Below, in pieces: positions 6,995 through 15,967 of a DNA stretch of 64,000 nt. The notes under the pieces are model-generated. The model made no database searches and was not told the origin of the DNA. It saw nothing but the letters and a program-made list of their open reading frames with translations. Each line of letters begins with the position of its first letter. Position 1 is the stretch's first letter. The translations under genes and the position numbers were made by a program. This stretch comes from SIRX01 sp965213905 (GTDB taxonomy: Bacteria > Actinomycetota > Rubrobacteria > Rubrobacterales > Rubrobacteraceae): assembly GCA_965213905.1 (NCBI GenBank), contig OZ243922.1, positions 1,798,001-1,862,000 on the forward strand, in the 5' to 3' direction.

Positions 6995-9856
6995 TCAGCC
7001 TTCCCCACGAACCTCTTCCAGTCCCTGCTGGGCCTCTTGTAGGCTGGGGTTCAGGTCCAGGGCGCGTTCGTAGTGCCGGATCGCCGCCTCCCGCTCGCCC
7101 GAGGTCTGGTTAGCGAAACCGACCTGGCTGTGGAGTTCCGCCGAGAGAGGGTTTTGCGCGATAGCCTTCCGGAACTGCTCTTCGGCGGCCCCGCTTTCGC
7201 CGGCCAGGTTCAATATATTTCCTAGTCTTATCCGGTGATCCGGAACCTCCGGGAACGTCTCCACCACGCCGCGCTGTACCTCCACGGCGGCCCCCCGGTC
7301 GCCGTCAGCGAGGAGGTTGGATAGTTCGGTGCGGAGGCTAACGTCTTCGGGGAAGCGCTCCACGGCGTTCTCCAGGGCCAGCCGCGCCAGACCCTGGTTC
7401 CCCGCCGAGCCGTAGGCGCCGGACAGCAGCGGATAGAGGGTCGGCTCCTCCGGGTAGATAGAGAGCGCCTGCTCGTAGCTCGCGGCGGCTTCCTCGTAGA
7501 GACCCTGGCGCGTGTAGGTCGTCCCGAGCCCCACGTACGCCAGAAACTGCTCGTCCGCCCCTCCCGCGAGCGCCGACGAATACGACGCCCCGGCGCCCGC
7601 CAGATCCTCGCTGTCCAGGAGGGTGTTCGCCGAGACCGCCGGGGTTGCCGTAAGGGCGTTGCGGTCTATTTCGTACACCCGGTAGCGCCGGCCGGGGTTA
7701 TCCAGCGGGGTGACGCCGGGCAGGTGGTGGATCTGGGCGTTGAGCGGCGAGCCCGAGGGCATTAGCACGTAGTCTACCTCGTTCTCCAGCAGGAACTGCA
7801 CGTCTTCCTCGCCCAGCGTGCCGGGTAGAAAAAAGGATCCCGCCGCGTCCTGCAAACCGCCGGGGGACGTGCCCCGGAAGGTCAACACCTCCGCCGCCGA
7901 GTACGCCGGGATGCAACTGTTCTCTTCGTAGGGCGCCAGGACCGTGAGGGGTTCTTCTATCTCCTCTCTCATCCACCCGAAGGTGGGATCGTAGCAACTC
8001 GCGCCGTCCTGCGGAACCTCGTCCAGCTCGTTTGCGGAGCGCACGGAGGCCCACGCCACGGGAGCAGCCGCCGCCACGAGAACCACCACGACCAGGAGCG
8101 GCAGAGCCCGCGCGACGTGTCCCGGCAGCCAGGGGCGTCTCCCGGCAAAGCGCGTATTCAAGTAGCCGATCAGCTCCAGGACCATCCAGCCCAAAACTAT
8201 CGGCGCCGCGAGGGAGATTATCCAGGAGAAGCGGAACAAGACCCAGGGGCCTACCGCTTTGGCGAGCGGCGTGGAGAAAAAAGGAACGTAGATCAGGGCG
8301 GCCGTAAAGACTAGCGCGCCGAGTAGGAGCCGGGCGGCGAGGCTCTCTTTTAGCTTCACGATGAGAAACGGAACGCCCAGCGCGTAAGCCAGAAACACGA
8401 CCGGGTTGAGCAGGAGCGCGGGGTGCATCATGTAGCCGTCCTCCCCGAGCACCAGCAGCCGCTTCGAATCCGCCCACAAAGAGACCAGGGCCTGCGCCGT
8501 ACTGGAGTCCGCGGAACCTTCCAGCCGGGAGAGCAGGGGACTCCCGGTTGCGAGCAGGTAGATCAGGGGCGGCAGCGCGATGCTAGAGACCGCGGCGCCC
8601 AGCAGCAGCACCCTCTTCCAGGCTCCCCCGTCGCGCAGGTTCGACACCAGGTGGAAAAACCCGAACCCCGCCGCGCACACCCCGATAAACACCAAACCTA
8701 TGGGATGAACCACCGCCACCGACCAGCACAAAAAGGCGAACACGAGCAGGTAACGGAGTTTGCGCTCTTTCAGGTAGAGAAAAGAAAGGCCCAGGGCCAC
8801 CGGGAGAAAGAGAAAACGGGTGACGTACTTGTCCTCCGTTACGCGGGCCACGATCTCGTGCCCCGAGCTCATAAACGCCGTTTGCACCGTGGCCTGAAGA
8901 TCCACCAGCAAGAGCAAGGCCGTCAACGAACCGACGAACAGCGCCGCCTCACGGCCGAGCAGGAGACGGACGAGAGAGTACACCGCGAGGAGCGACACTA
9001 TAACCAGCACGGGCGCCAGGTAGTCCAGCACCAGCTCCACTGGCGGAACACCGGAGACCCACGACAGGGCCGTCTGCACCAGCAGCCACCCGTTTAGCAT
9101 GGTCCGGGTCGAGAGGTATAGGTCTCCGCCCTGGAGGCCGAATATCGCGTCGGAGACCGCCAGCCGGCCACCGCCCAAATGCTCGCGCACGTAAGCCAGG
9201 TAAACCCAGCTATCCCCGTTTGGTTCCTCGACCGTTACCGTAGAAGCGTAGGCCAGCACGGCCGAGAGCCCGGCGAACGGGAGCCAGAGCAAGGAGAAAG
9301 AAAATGCCTCCGCTTTGCCCTGCAAGTGCTCCATCTTGAAAAGCCGGTACGCCGCCAAAGCCAGCGTACCGGCCAGAACCAAGCCGCAGATCAAAAGGTA
9401 CAACCCGAAGCCCAGGTTGAGCACCAGCAGCGGAACCCCTAGCAGCCCGAAGACGCCCGTGCTCAAGACGAACGCCACCGGCAGCCGCGCCAAACCCGTA
9501 AATGCGTCGCCCAGGATCAGGTGCGAGGCCAGAAAGCCGGGGACCAGAAACAGTCCCACGGAGGCCAGGAACGTCAGGGCGGACGCGGCCCCGAACAAAC
9601 TCCCCAACAACACGATGAGTAGAGAAACCAGCCCGACCGCGAGGACCAGGGCTTCCACGTTCCAGAAAGGCGCCGCGCGCCGGAAATTTTGCCGGCTACC
9701 GACGGACCTGGGTTGCCGCGAGGCTTCGGGCTTCTGGTCTTCCGTTTCCCGGGTGTGTTTCACGGGGTCGTCTTCAGGTGCGAAACGGGGCCGGAGGGGC
9801 GACCGGAAGCGGTTGGCTTTGGATGCGTAGAGGTCACGCAGCCTAGTATATTTCAA
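6995..9856 (-). CDS. large polytopic membrane protein with C-terminal TPR domain (glycosyltransferase-like)
   Basis: 953 residues. After a polar ~65-residue N-terminus come roughly a dozen or more hydrophobic segments up to about residue 570. An extracytoplasmic-looking region follows, and then about 225 residues of tetratricopeptide repeats (from ~730; for example AAASYEQALSIYPEEP, AAEEQFRKAIAQNPLS and AIRHYERALDLNP). The layout resembles integral-membrane GT-C type glycosyltransferases (GT39-like), with acidic residues in an early loop (NGDSWVYLAYVRE), but I cannot name the family with certainty. The annotated TTG start is uncertain; a GTG at 9761-9763 is an alternative. It is divergent from rmlA, consistent with a role in surface glycan assembly. 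Confidence 0.65.
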   Translation of the reverse strand: MKYTRLRDLYASKANRFRSPLRPRFAPEDDPVKHTRETEDQKPEASRQPRSVGSRQNFRRAAPFWNVEALVLAVGLVSLLIVLLGSLFGAASALTFLASVGLFLVPGFLASHLILGDAFTGLARLPVAFVLSTGVFGLLGVPLLVLNLGFGLYLLICGLVLAGTLALAAYRLFKMEHLQGKAEAFSFSLLWLPFAGLSAVLAYASTVTVEEPNGDSWVYLAYVREHLGGGRLAVSDAIFGLQGGDLYLSTRTMLNGWLLVQTALSWVSGVPPVELVLDYLAPVLVIVSLLAVYSLVRLLLGREAALFVGSLTALLLLVDLQATVQTAFMSSGHEIVARVTEDKYVTRFLFLPVALGLSFLYLKERKLRYLLVFAFLCWSVAVVHPIGLVFIGVCAAGFGFFHLVSNLRDGGAWKRVLLLGAAVSSIALPPLIYLLATGSPLLSRLEGSADSSTAQALVSLWADSKRLLVLGEDGYMMHPALLLNPVVFLAYALGVPFLIVKLKESLAARLLLGALVFTAALIYVPFFSTPLAKAVGPWVLFRFSWIISLAAPIVLGWMVLELIGYLNTRFAGRRPWLPGHVARALPLLVVVVLVAAAAPVAWASVRSANELDEVPQDGASCYDPTFGWMREEIEEPLTVLAPYEENSCIPAYSAAEVLTFRGTSPGGLQDAAGSFFLPGTLGEEDVQFLLENEVDYVLMPSGSPLNAQIHHLPGVTPLDNPGRRYRVYEIDRNALTATPAVSANTLLDSEDLAGAGASYSSALAGGADEQFLAYVGLGTTYTRQGLYEEAAASYEQALSIYPEEPTLYPLLSGAYGSAGNQGLARLALENAVERFPEDVSLRTELSNLLADGDRGAAVEVQRGVVETFPEVPDHRIRLGNILNLAGESGAAEEQFRKAIAQNPLSAELHSQVGFANQTSGEREAAIRHYERALDLNPSLQEAQQGLEEVRGEG

Positions 9857-9903
9857 GAACTTCGCGGGGAAACCCTGCGGTAGATGAACGGGGGAGGTTG
9901 TGT

Positions 9904-10830
9904 TTGACTACAGGGGTGTCGAACAGCGAGATAAGGAACCGTAGAAAAGGCATCATCCTCGCCGGGGGCTCCGGCACGAGGCTCTATCCGCTGACCCACG
10001 TGGTCAGCAAGCAGCTCTTGCCAATCTACGACAAGCCCCTGATCTACTACCCCCTCTCCACCCTGATGCTCTCCGGGACAAGAGATATCCTGATCATCTC
10101 CACCCCCGAAGACATGCCCCGCTTTGTGCAACTTTTCTCCGACGGCTCCCAGTGGGGGCTCAACCTACAGTACGCCGTCCAGCCGGAGCCCGGAGGGCTG
10201 GCCCAGGCGTTCGTTATCGGGCGCGAGTTTGTCGGGGGAGACCCCGTCACCCTGGTTTTGGGAGACAACATCTTCTACGGCCAGGGCTTCGGGAGCACAC
10301 TCCGCAAGGCCGCCGCGCAAAAGGCCGGGGCCACGGTCTTCGGCTACTACGTCCGGGACCCGGAACGCTACGGCGTGGTCGAGTTCGAGGAGGGCGGAAA
10401 GGTCGTGAGCATCGAGGAGAAGCCCGAAAAGCCCCGCTCCCACTGCGCCGTGACGGGCCTATATCTCTACGACAACCAGGTGGTGGACATCGCGGCGGAC
10501 CTCGAACCTTCTCCGAGGGGCGAGCTTGAGATAACGGACGTAAACGTCGAGTATCTGGGGCGTGGGCAGCTCCGGGTCGAGCGCATGGGCCGGGGGATGG
10601 CGTGGCTGGATACGGGGACCCACGAGTCGCTCCAACAGGCGACCAACTTCATCGAGACCATCGAGCAGCGGCAGGGGCTCAAAGTATCGTGTCCGGAGGA
10701 GATCTCTTACCGCATGGGCTACATCGATGCCGAACAGGTCGAGAAGCTGGCCGCCCCGATGAAAAAGAGCGGCTACGGACAGTACCTCATGGAAATCCTG
10801 GAAGAAGAGCGGGGCCGCGTGTGGAGGTGA
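9904..10830 (+). CDS. rmlA: glucose-1-phosphate thymidylyltransferase
   Basis: Makes dTDP-glucose from dTTP and glucose-1-phosphate, the first step to dTDP-L-rhamnose. The nucleotidyltransferase signature GIILAGGSGTRLYPLT lies near the N-terminus, with SKQLLPIYDKPLIYYPLS and the metal-binding LGDNIFYG further on; about 308 residues is typical. I take the TTG at 9904 as start because GGGGGAGG ends 6 bases upstream; a TTG at 9898 and a GTG at 9916 are alternatives. It overlaps rmlC. Confidence 0.95.
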   Translation: MTTGVSNSEIRNRRKGIILAGGSGTRLYPLTHVVSKQLLPIYDKPLIYYPLSTLMLSGTRDILIISTPEDMPRFVQLFSDGSQWGLNLQYAVQPEPGGLAQAFVIGREFVGGDPVTLVLGDNIFYGQGFGSTLRKAAAQKAGATVFGYYVRDPERYGVVEFEEGGKVVSIEEKPEKPRSHCAVTGLYLYDNQVVDIAADLEPSPRGELEITDVNVEYLGRGQLRVERMGRGMAWLDTGTHESLQQATNFIETIEQRQGLKVSCPEEISYRMGYIDAEQVEKLAAPMKKSGYGQYLMEILEEERGRVWR

Positions 10831-11405
10831 AGGAGACGAAACTCCCGGGCGTGCTCGTGGTCGAGCCGGACGTCTTCGGGGACGACCGGGGCTTTTTTAT
10901 GGAGACCTGGAACGGGCGCCGCTACAAAGACGCCGGCCTCCCCTCCGACTTCGTCCAGGACAACCTCTCCTTCTCCCAGCACGGTGTCCTACGAGGCTTG
11001 CACTTCCAGAACCCGGACCAGCAAGGCAAGCTCGTCTACGTTTTGCAGGGCGAGGTATTCGACGTTGCGGTAGACATCCGGGCCGGCTCCCCGACCTTCG
11101 GGGAGTGGACCGCCACCACGCTCTCGGCGGAGAACAAGCGCCAGTTCTACGTGCCGGAAGGTTTCGCCCACGGTTTCGTCGTGTTGAGTGAGACGGCGCT
11201 TTTCGCCTACAAGTGCACCGGCTTCTACAACGGAGAAGCAGAGGGGAGCATACTCTGGAACGACCCGGAGATCGGGATAGACTGGCCCGTAGAGACGCCC
11301 ACACTCTCCAAAAAGGACGAGAACGCCCCGCCGCTCTCCGAGGTGCCAAAAGAAAAGCTACCGGAGTACGGAACTCCACCGCCCGAACGTTGGCACGATA
11401 GCTAA
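10821..11405 (+). CDS. rmlC: dTDP-4-dehydrorhamnose 3,5-epimerase
   Basis: Cupin-fold epimerase, third step of dTDP-rhamnose synthesis. About 194 residues. HGVLRGLHFQ carries the catalytic histidine, followed by KLVYVLQGEVFDVAVDIR and YVPEGFAHGFVVL, all family motifs. GTG codons at 10821 and 10827 can start it; both lie within the last codons of rmlA (stop 10828-10830), so the two are translationally coupled. rmlD is at 21.1 kb and rmlB at 54.1 kb, so the rml set is split. Confidence 0.94.
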   Translation: MEVKETKLPGVLVVEPDVFGDDRGFFMETWNGRRYKDAGLPSDFVQDNLSFSQHGVLRGLHFQNPDQQGKLVYVLQGEVFDVAVDIRAGSPTFGEWTATTLSAENKRQFYVPEGFAHGFVVLSETALFAYKCTGFYNGEAEGSILWNDPEIGIDWPVETPTLSKKDENAPPLSEVPKEKLPEYGTPPPERWHDS

Positions 11406-11423
11406 AGTAACAGGAGCATACTG

Positions 11424-11646
11424 ATGAGAAGTGGTCGGATACTAATTATAGTAACTCTTGTCTTTTCTATTTTTTTCTTTGACTTTCTCGATAATCTATC
11501 TTCTGTTGGCCTTCACGGTCGGTTTAGGTGGAGCTCTATATGAACATTCGCGAGGTGATCGGGGTTCCAGGAACGCATTGGCCGCCATTGTCGCAGTAGT
11601 AACGATGTTCTGGTTGGCTTTTTTGACGCTTTACGGGGTATTGTGA
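11424..11646 (+). CDS. small two-helix membrane protein, possibly frameshifted
   Basis: Two overlapping reading frames cover this stretch. An ATG at 11424 has AGGAG 7 bases upstream and opens a 39-codon frame with a hydrophobic start (RSGRILIIVTLVFSIFFF). A second frame, opening with TTG at 11458 and ending at 11646, encodes 62 residues with two hydrophobic segments (SIIYLLLAFTVGLGGALY and LAAIVAVVTMFWLAFLTLYG). They overlap at a run of seven T's near 11468. A single-base slip there would join the well-placed start to the longer membrane protein. No family recognised. Confidence 0.4.
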
Positions 11647-11716
11647 AAGCGTAACTTCAAGGTTCCGACTAGCTCCTGACTAGCTTCCACGAGGAACTTC
11701 GAGAAGATCACCTTCT

Positions 11717-12553
11717 TTAGAAAGTTAGCCTGAGCAGCGCCCGGACGGTGAGCCCCAGCAGCACCAGCCCGCTGTAGAGGCCCACCGGGCCGTGCGGACC
11801 ATGCTTGCGGTGGTAGAGAAAAGCGCTCTTGTGCAGCCGCCAGATGGCGCGGGTCTTGCTCCGGCTGCTGGCCCCGGTCAGGTGCAAAACTTCTATGTGG
11901 GGCAGGTAGTAGACGGGGTATCCCGCCTCGCGGGAGCGGCGGCACAGGTCGGCGTCCTCGAAGTACATGAAAAACCGCCCGTCGAGAACCCCTATCTCTT
12001 CCAGGACGCTGCGCCGGACGGCCAGGCACGCGCCCGATACCCAATCTATCCTGCCGGGTTCATTGCCGGGGCCGTTCGACGCCTCCGCCGCCGGAAACAT
12101 GCGTCTGACAGCCCGGCTCTCCGGGAAGAGCCGGGTGAGAAAAGAGGTACGCCCCAGAACGCCGGAGATGAAGCTGATCTCCCGGCGGGCCGAAAGCTGG
12201 AGCCGGCCGTCGGCGTCTATGATTCTTGGCCCGGCTATCCCGGCGTCCGGCTCCGCGTCGAAAAAGTCTTTCAGGAGATCTAAGAAATCCTGCTCGACGA
12301 GGGTGTCGGGGTTTATGAGAATTACGCAATCGCCGTCCGACGCTTCGATGCCCTGGTTGCAGGCCCGGGCGAAACCCTCGTTAGCCGGGTTTTGGATCAA
12401 GGTTACGCTGCCAGGAAGCCCCGGCGGCGGACCGCCTTCGTTGTCCACGACCAATATCTCCAGGTCTTTGTGCCCCGTTCGCAGGAGCGAGTCTAAGCAC
12501 CGCAACGTGTGCGGCCACGAGTCGTAGTTGACGATGACGGCCGAGAACTTCAA
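11717..12553 (-). CDS. family 2 glycosyltransferase (WbbL-like)
   Basis: 278 residues with a GT-A fold. The N-terminal SAVIVNYDSWPHTLRCLDSL strand-helix and ILVVDNEGG are the nucleotide-binding start of GT2. INPDTLVEQDFL supplies a DxD-like site, and FMYFEDADLCRRSREAGY is the acceptor/base motif typical of WbbL-type rhamnosyltransferases. The start overlaps the previous gene's stop by 4 bases (ATGA). It is the last gene of the wzm-wzt-GT-GT operon, so it probably extends the chain exported by that transporter. Donor sugar not determinable; rhamnose is a reasonable guess. Confidence 0.87.
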   Translation of the reverse strand: MKFSAVIVNYDSWPHTLRCLDSLLRTGHKDLEILVVDNEGGPPPGLPGSVTLIQNPANEGFARACNQGIEASDGDCVILINPDTLVEQDFLDLLKDFFDAEPDAGIAGPRIIDADGRLQLSARREISFISGVLGRTSFLTRLFPESRAVRRMFPAAEASNGPGNEPGRIDWVSGACLAVRRSVLEEIGVLDGRFFMYFEDADLCRRSREAGYPVYYLPHIEVLHLTGASSRSKTRAIWRLHKSAFLYHRKHGPHGPVGLYSGLVLLGLTVRALLRLTF

Positions 12554-13563
12554 TGACCCGGTTTTTCCAGCAATCGGTCTCTGAGACGGCGTACCAGGCT
12601 AATACCCGCCGCCCGGGATGAGTCGCGTAGCAGCCGCCGGACGTAGCCTAGGGAGACTTTTCGACGTCTCTGAATTTCACGCCGCTTTCGGAGCATCAGG
12701 GGGAGTGGCCGGATCGCCCCCGCCAGCCCCTCCAGGTGTGCCTTCCACACCCCCGAAGCCGCCGTGACGACCAGCCGTGAGAGCTGACCGAGGACGAAGA
12801 ACGGCAGAAACGCCGGGACCAGCGGGGCCGGCAGGTTCTTTACCAGGAGCCAGAGCCCGTTGCGGGTGCCGAGCCGGGTGGCCGTCGGGCTCCGCTTGCC
12901 GCCGGTGGAGGCGCTGCCGACGTGGTAGACGACGGCCTCGGGAACGTAGAGACACCGGTAGCCGGCAAGTTGGGCCCTAAAGCTCAGGTCGCCGTCTTCG
13001 CAGTAGGCGAAAAAGTCTTCGTCGAGGAGGCCGACTTCGTCCAGCATACTCCGCCGGTAGACCGCCGCCGCCGCACAAGCCCCGAAGACGTAGGTGTTTT
13101 TATCGTGCTGTCCCCGGTCCTTCTCTCCGTGTCCGAGCCGGTATGGAAGCCCGCTCCTCCGCAAAGCGTCGCCCGCGCCGTCCAGGGTCCTGTGGTCGTG
13201 AAAATCCACCAGCTTGCCCGCGAAGAAACCCGCCTCCCGGTGAGTATCCGCGGCCTGTACCAGGACTTCGAGCCAGCCGGGTTCCTGCTCCGTGTCGTTG
13301 TTCAAAAGCGCCACAAGCCCGGTATCGGATGCCCGGATGCCGGCGTTCACCGCCACGGAGAACCCCCGGTTTTCTTTCAATGAGACGACCTCGACTTCCG
13401 GAAAGTTTTCGGACACTAGACCTATGGAGTTGTCTGTCGAGCCGTTGTCTACCAGGATCGTCGTGAAATCTCTAAAAGTCTGTTCGCGGAGCGAGCCCAG
13501 GCAAGGTTTCAAGAACCCCGCCCCGTTCCAGTTGGGGATTATTACCGCGACGCGAGGAGCCAC
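12550..13563 (-). CDS. family 2 glycosyltransferase
   Basis: 337 residues. GT2 motifs: VAVIIPNWNGAGFLKPCLGSL and ILVDNGSTDNS at the N-terminus, ALLNNDTEQEPGWL as the metal-binding region, and FFAYCEDGDLSFRAQLAGY as the C-terminal catalytic motif. The last ~90 residues contain a hydrophobic stretch (LVPAFLPFFVLGQL) and a basic tail suggesting membrane association. It sits 4 bases after wzt and overlaps the next GT2 by 4 bases. Likely acts on the cytoplasmic face on a lipid-linked glycan. Confidence 0.87.
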   Translation of the reverse strand: MAPRVAVIIPNWNGAGFLKPCLGSLREQTFRDFTTILVDNGSTDNSIGLVSENFPEVEVVSLKENRGFSVAVNAGIRASDTGLVALLNNDTEQEPGWLEVLVQAADTHREAGFFAGKLVDFHDHRTLDGAGDALRRSGLPYRLGHGEKDRGQHDKNTYVFGACAAAAVYRRSMLDEVGLLDEDFFAYCEDGDLSFRAQLAGYRCLYVPEAVVYHVGSASTGGKRSPTATRLGTRNGLWLLVKNLPAPLVPAFLPFFVLGQLSRLVVTAASGVWKAHLEGLAGAIRPLPLMLRKRREIQRRRKVSLGYVRRLLRDSSRAAGISLVRRLRDRLLEKPGH

Positions 13564-13567
13564 GCTT

Positions 13568-14875
13568 TCAGGCGAAACGGCTCGGGCTCTGCCGGCCCCG
13601 GCGATTGCGGACCTCGACGGTGGCCGGCAGGTTCACGAGCCCCCGAACGGGACGGTCGTTTTCGGGGCGTATGATCTTGAACTCCGTCTCTACGTGGTCC
13701 AGGCAGGAGCTTTCCACTTGCGGATCATAAGCGGTCGCGGTGGCGGCGTAGGGTCCGCCCCTCAACGGCACTTCGAGGGAGAAGTCTACCGTCACGAGAT
13801 CTCCTTCTCCCGCCGGACCGACCGGTATTTCTTCCCTCTCGGTGTTCGTCGCGAACGCCTCTACTTCGAATTTTTTATTGTACAACGCGACTCTAAGGGC
13901 GAGGTCTTCGAGAGGCTCGTGGCAAAACAATTGTGTCCGCGCGGTAAGCAACGATCCCGACGGCAGTTTATTCTCGTTGTCAACGACGTTCATGTTCTTA
14001 TCGAGGAGTTCCAGGCTCTGGATCTCGACTTCCCCGGTGCCGGGGCGGTTTTTGTCGTCAGACACGTTCCCGAGGTCTTCTTGCTCCTCTTGTTCGAGTA
14101 CCTCGTTCATTTCGGCGTCGTTTTTGGTCTTGCCGTATCTCTCCTGGGCTTTGGTGACGATCTCCTGGTATTGGTCGGCCACTTCATCCGGGGTTCCGGT
14201 GCCTACCAGCCTACCCTGATGCAGGAGCACGGCGTCCGTACAAAATTTACGGATCATGCCCATGCTGTGCGTGACGAAGAGGACCGTGGTCCCCGAGTCC
14301 CGCAGGTCGTACATCCTTTGTATCGCCCTCTTCTTAAATGCCTGGTCTCCGGCCGAGAGCGCCTCGTCTATAACGAGTATCTCCGGTTCCACGTTGATGG
14401 CGACCGCGAAACCCAGCCGGGATCGCATACCGCTCGAATAAGTCCTGACCGGCATGTCTATAAACTCCCCGATGTCCGCGAAGGCTTCTATGTCGGGAAA
14501 GCGGTCCAGGATCTCCTGCCGCTCGATGCCCAGGATCAGGCCGTTCAGCATAACGTTCTCCCGGCCCGTGAACTCCGGGTTAAACCCCGCGCCGACCCCG
14601 AAGATAGCCGCCAACCGGCCGTTGACCTCGACCGAGCCGGTCGTCGGCTGGGAGACGCCGGAGATTATGCTGAGCAGGGTGCTCTTGCCGGCACCGTTGC
14701 GGCCCATGATGCCCAGCGTGATCCCGGGTTCTATCTCCAGGTCCACGTCCTTTAGCGCCCAGAACTCATTGTTGTCCTTCTTGCCGAAGCCCAACATGCT
14801 TTTGAGCTGTTCCTGACGGTTGGAGAAAGCTTTGTAACTCTTTCCAACTCCCTTGACGGATATTGCGGAGTTCAT
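13568..14875 (-). CDS. wzt: polysaccharide ABC exporter ATP-binding subunit with C-terminal sugar-recognition domain
   Basis: 435 residues. The ATPase domain (about 1-245) has Walker A GRNGAGKST, the signature YSSGMRSRLGFA and Walker B ILVIDEAL. A charged linker (~245-285) leads to a ~140-residue beta-rich C-terminal domain like that of Wzt. In Escherichia coli O8/O9a this domain binds the terminally modified O-chain before export (established for that system). Translation is coupled to the permease (ATGA overlap). Given the many sulfo- and methyltransferases in the locus, recognition of a modified chain end here is an attractive inference. Confidence 0.92.
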   Translation of the reverse strand: MNSAISVKGVGKSYKAFSNRQEQLKSMLGFGKKDNNEFWALKDVDLEIEPGITLGIMGRNGAGKSTLLSIISGVSQPTTGSVEVNGRLAAIFGVGAGFNPEFTGRENVMLNGLILGIERQEILDRFPDIEAFADIGEFIDMPVRTYSSGMRSRLGFAVAINVEPEILVIDEALSAGDQAFKKRAIQRMYDLRDSGTTVLFVTHSMGMIRKFCTDAVLLHQGRLVGTGTPDEVADQYQEIVTKAQERYGKTKNDAEMNEVLEQEEQEDLGNVSDDKNRPGTGEVEIQSLELLDKNMNVVDNENKLPSGSLLTARTQLFCHEPLEDLALRVALYNKKFEVEAFATNTEREEIPVGPAGEGDLVTVDFSLEVPLRGGPYAATATAYDPQVESSCLDHVETEFKIIRPENDRPVRGLVNLPATVEVRNRRGRQSPSRFA

Positions 14876-15726
14876 ATCAGGTCCGCAAACCGGGACTTGA
14901 CCCGCACAAACAGGCCAAACCCCAAGACGAAGACCGCTAGGGAAAACGAAGAGAAGTAGCAGGTCGCCAGGAGCCCGGGCAGCTCGCCGTTGATAATAAG
15001 ATCCCGGTAAGTGCCGACCAGGTAGGCCAGCGGGTTCAAGTCCACGACGAGTTCCAGGGTTCCCCTACCCTCTATCCGGCTCACCGGCCAGATGATCGGG
15101 GTCACAAAGAACGTTGCCCGGACCACGGCCCGCAGCACCTCACCAGCGTCCGGGACGTACGTCCCGATAACCGCCATAAAATAACTGAGTCCCAGGATAA
15201 AGAGCAACTGGGGGATTAGTATGATGGGCAGAAGAAGCGTTTCCCAGTATGGCCCTTCGCCCATCACCACGAGGACCGCCATGAGCACGGCCAGGCCGAA
15301 GAGCTTGTCTACCAAGGCCGTAACCGCCATGGTAAACGGCAAAAATTCCAACGGAAAGACTGCTTTTTGCACCAGTCCCGAGCTACCACGAATGCTGTTC
15401 GTGCCCTTGCTCAGAGACTCGGAGTAAGCCAGAAATGGCAACAACCCGCAATACAGATACACCCCAAAGTTGAGGCCGCTGTTCCCTTCTACCTCCCTGA
15501 AGCGTAGCCCGATCAACTCCGAGAAGACCAACGTCAGCAGGGTGACCATGAGCAGTGGCCCCAGAAAAGCCCAGACAAAACCTAAAAACGAGTTCTGATA
15601 GCTCCGGGTTATCTGGCGCTGCACGAAGTACTGTATCAACCACCGCCGGTGGTAGAACGAGGCCAGGGATTCAAAGATAGATCCCGATAAACCTTGTTTT
15701 GTACTGGGTGCATTGGTAGCCAACAA
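14872..15726 (-). CDS. wzm: polysaccharide ABC exporter permease
   Basis: 284 residues, ABC-2 type permease of the Wzm/TagG family. A conserved amphipathic N-terminus with LIQYFVQRQITRSYQNSFLGFVW is followed by about six hydrophobic segments and the PLAYLVGTYRDLIINGELP loop typical of O-antigen and teichoic acid exporters. It is first gene of the operon, followed directly by wzt. It moves polyprenyl-linked glycan across the membrane. The gene ends immediately before an AT-richer 240-base gap. Confidence 0.92.
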   Translation of the reverse strand: MLATNAPSTKQGLSGSIFESLASFYHRRWLIQYFVQRQITRSYQNSFLGFVWAFLGPLLMVTLLTLVFSELIGLRFREVEGNSGLNFGVYLYCGLLPFLAYSESLSKGTNSIRGSSGLVQKAVFPLEFLPFTMAVTALVDKLFGLAVLMAVLVVMGEGPYWETLLLPIILIPQLLFILGLSYFMAVIGTYVPDAGEVLRAVVRATFFVTPIIWPVSRIEGRGTLELVVDLNPLAYLVGTYRDLIINGELPGLLATCYFSSFSLAVFVLGFGLFVRVKSRFADLI

Positions 15727-15967
15727 AAATCCTTCACTACATTTTACGTGCGAAACTAAATCGCCGATAGTTTATAGCAAGGTTCCTAAATCTTCTATGT
15801 TCGTGGCGTGCCGGAGGATCCCTCTCCGGGCTCCGCTACGCGCGATGTTTGTAACGACGGCCCAGCTTCCGGCACTGCTGCACGTCGAAGTGCAGATTGG
15901 GACACGAGTTACTGACTATTCTTCTGTAAAAGACAATCGTGTGGTGATTTTATTACCCAGTCTGCTC
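15727..15967. other. intergenic region between wzm and the secreted amidase
   Basis: About 240 bases, somewhat richer in A+T than its flanks. Both flanking genes are on the minus strand, so it should hold the terminator of the amidase gene and the promoter of wzm. A TATAAA-like hexamer occurs on the minus strand near 15770, but no convincing -35 element is paired with it. I see no gene. Confidence 0.4.

Noticed and set aside
11463..11475. T-rich run downstream of rmlC as an intrinsic terminator
   Set aside because: No GC-rich stem precedes it, and it lies inside a possible small gene.
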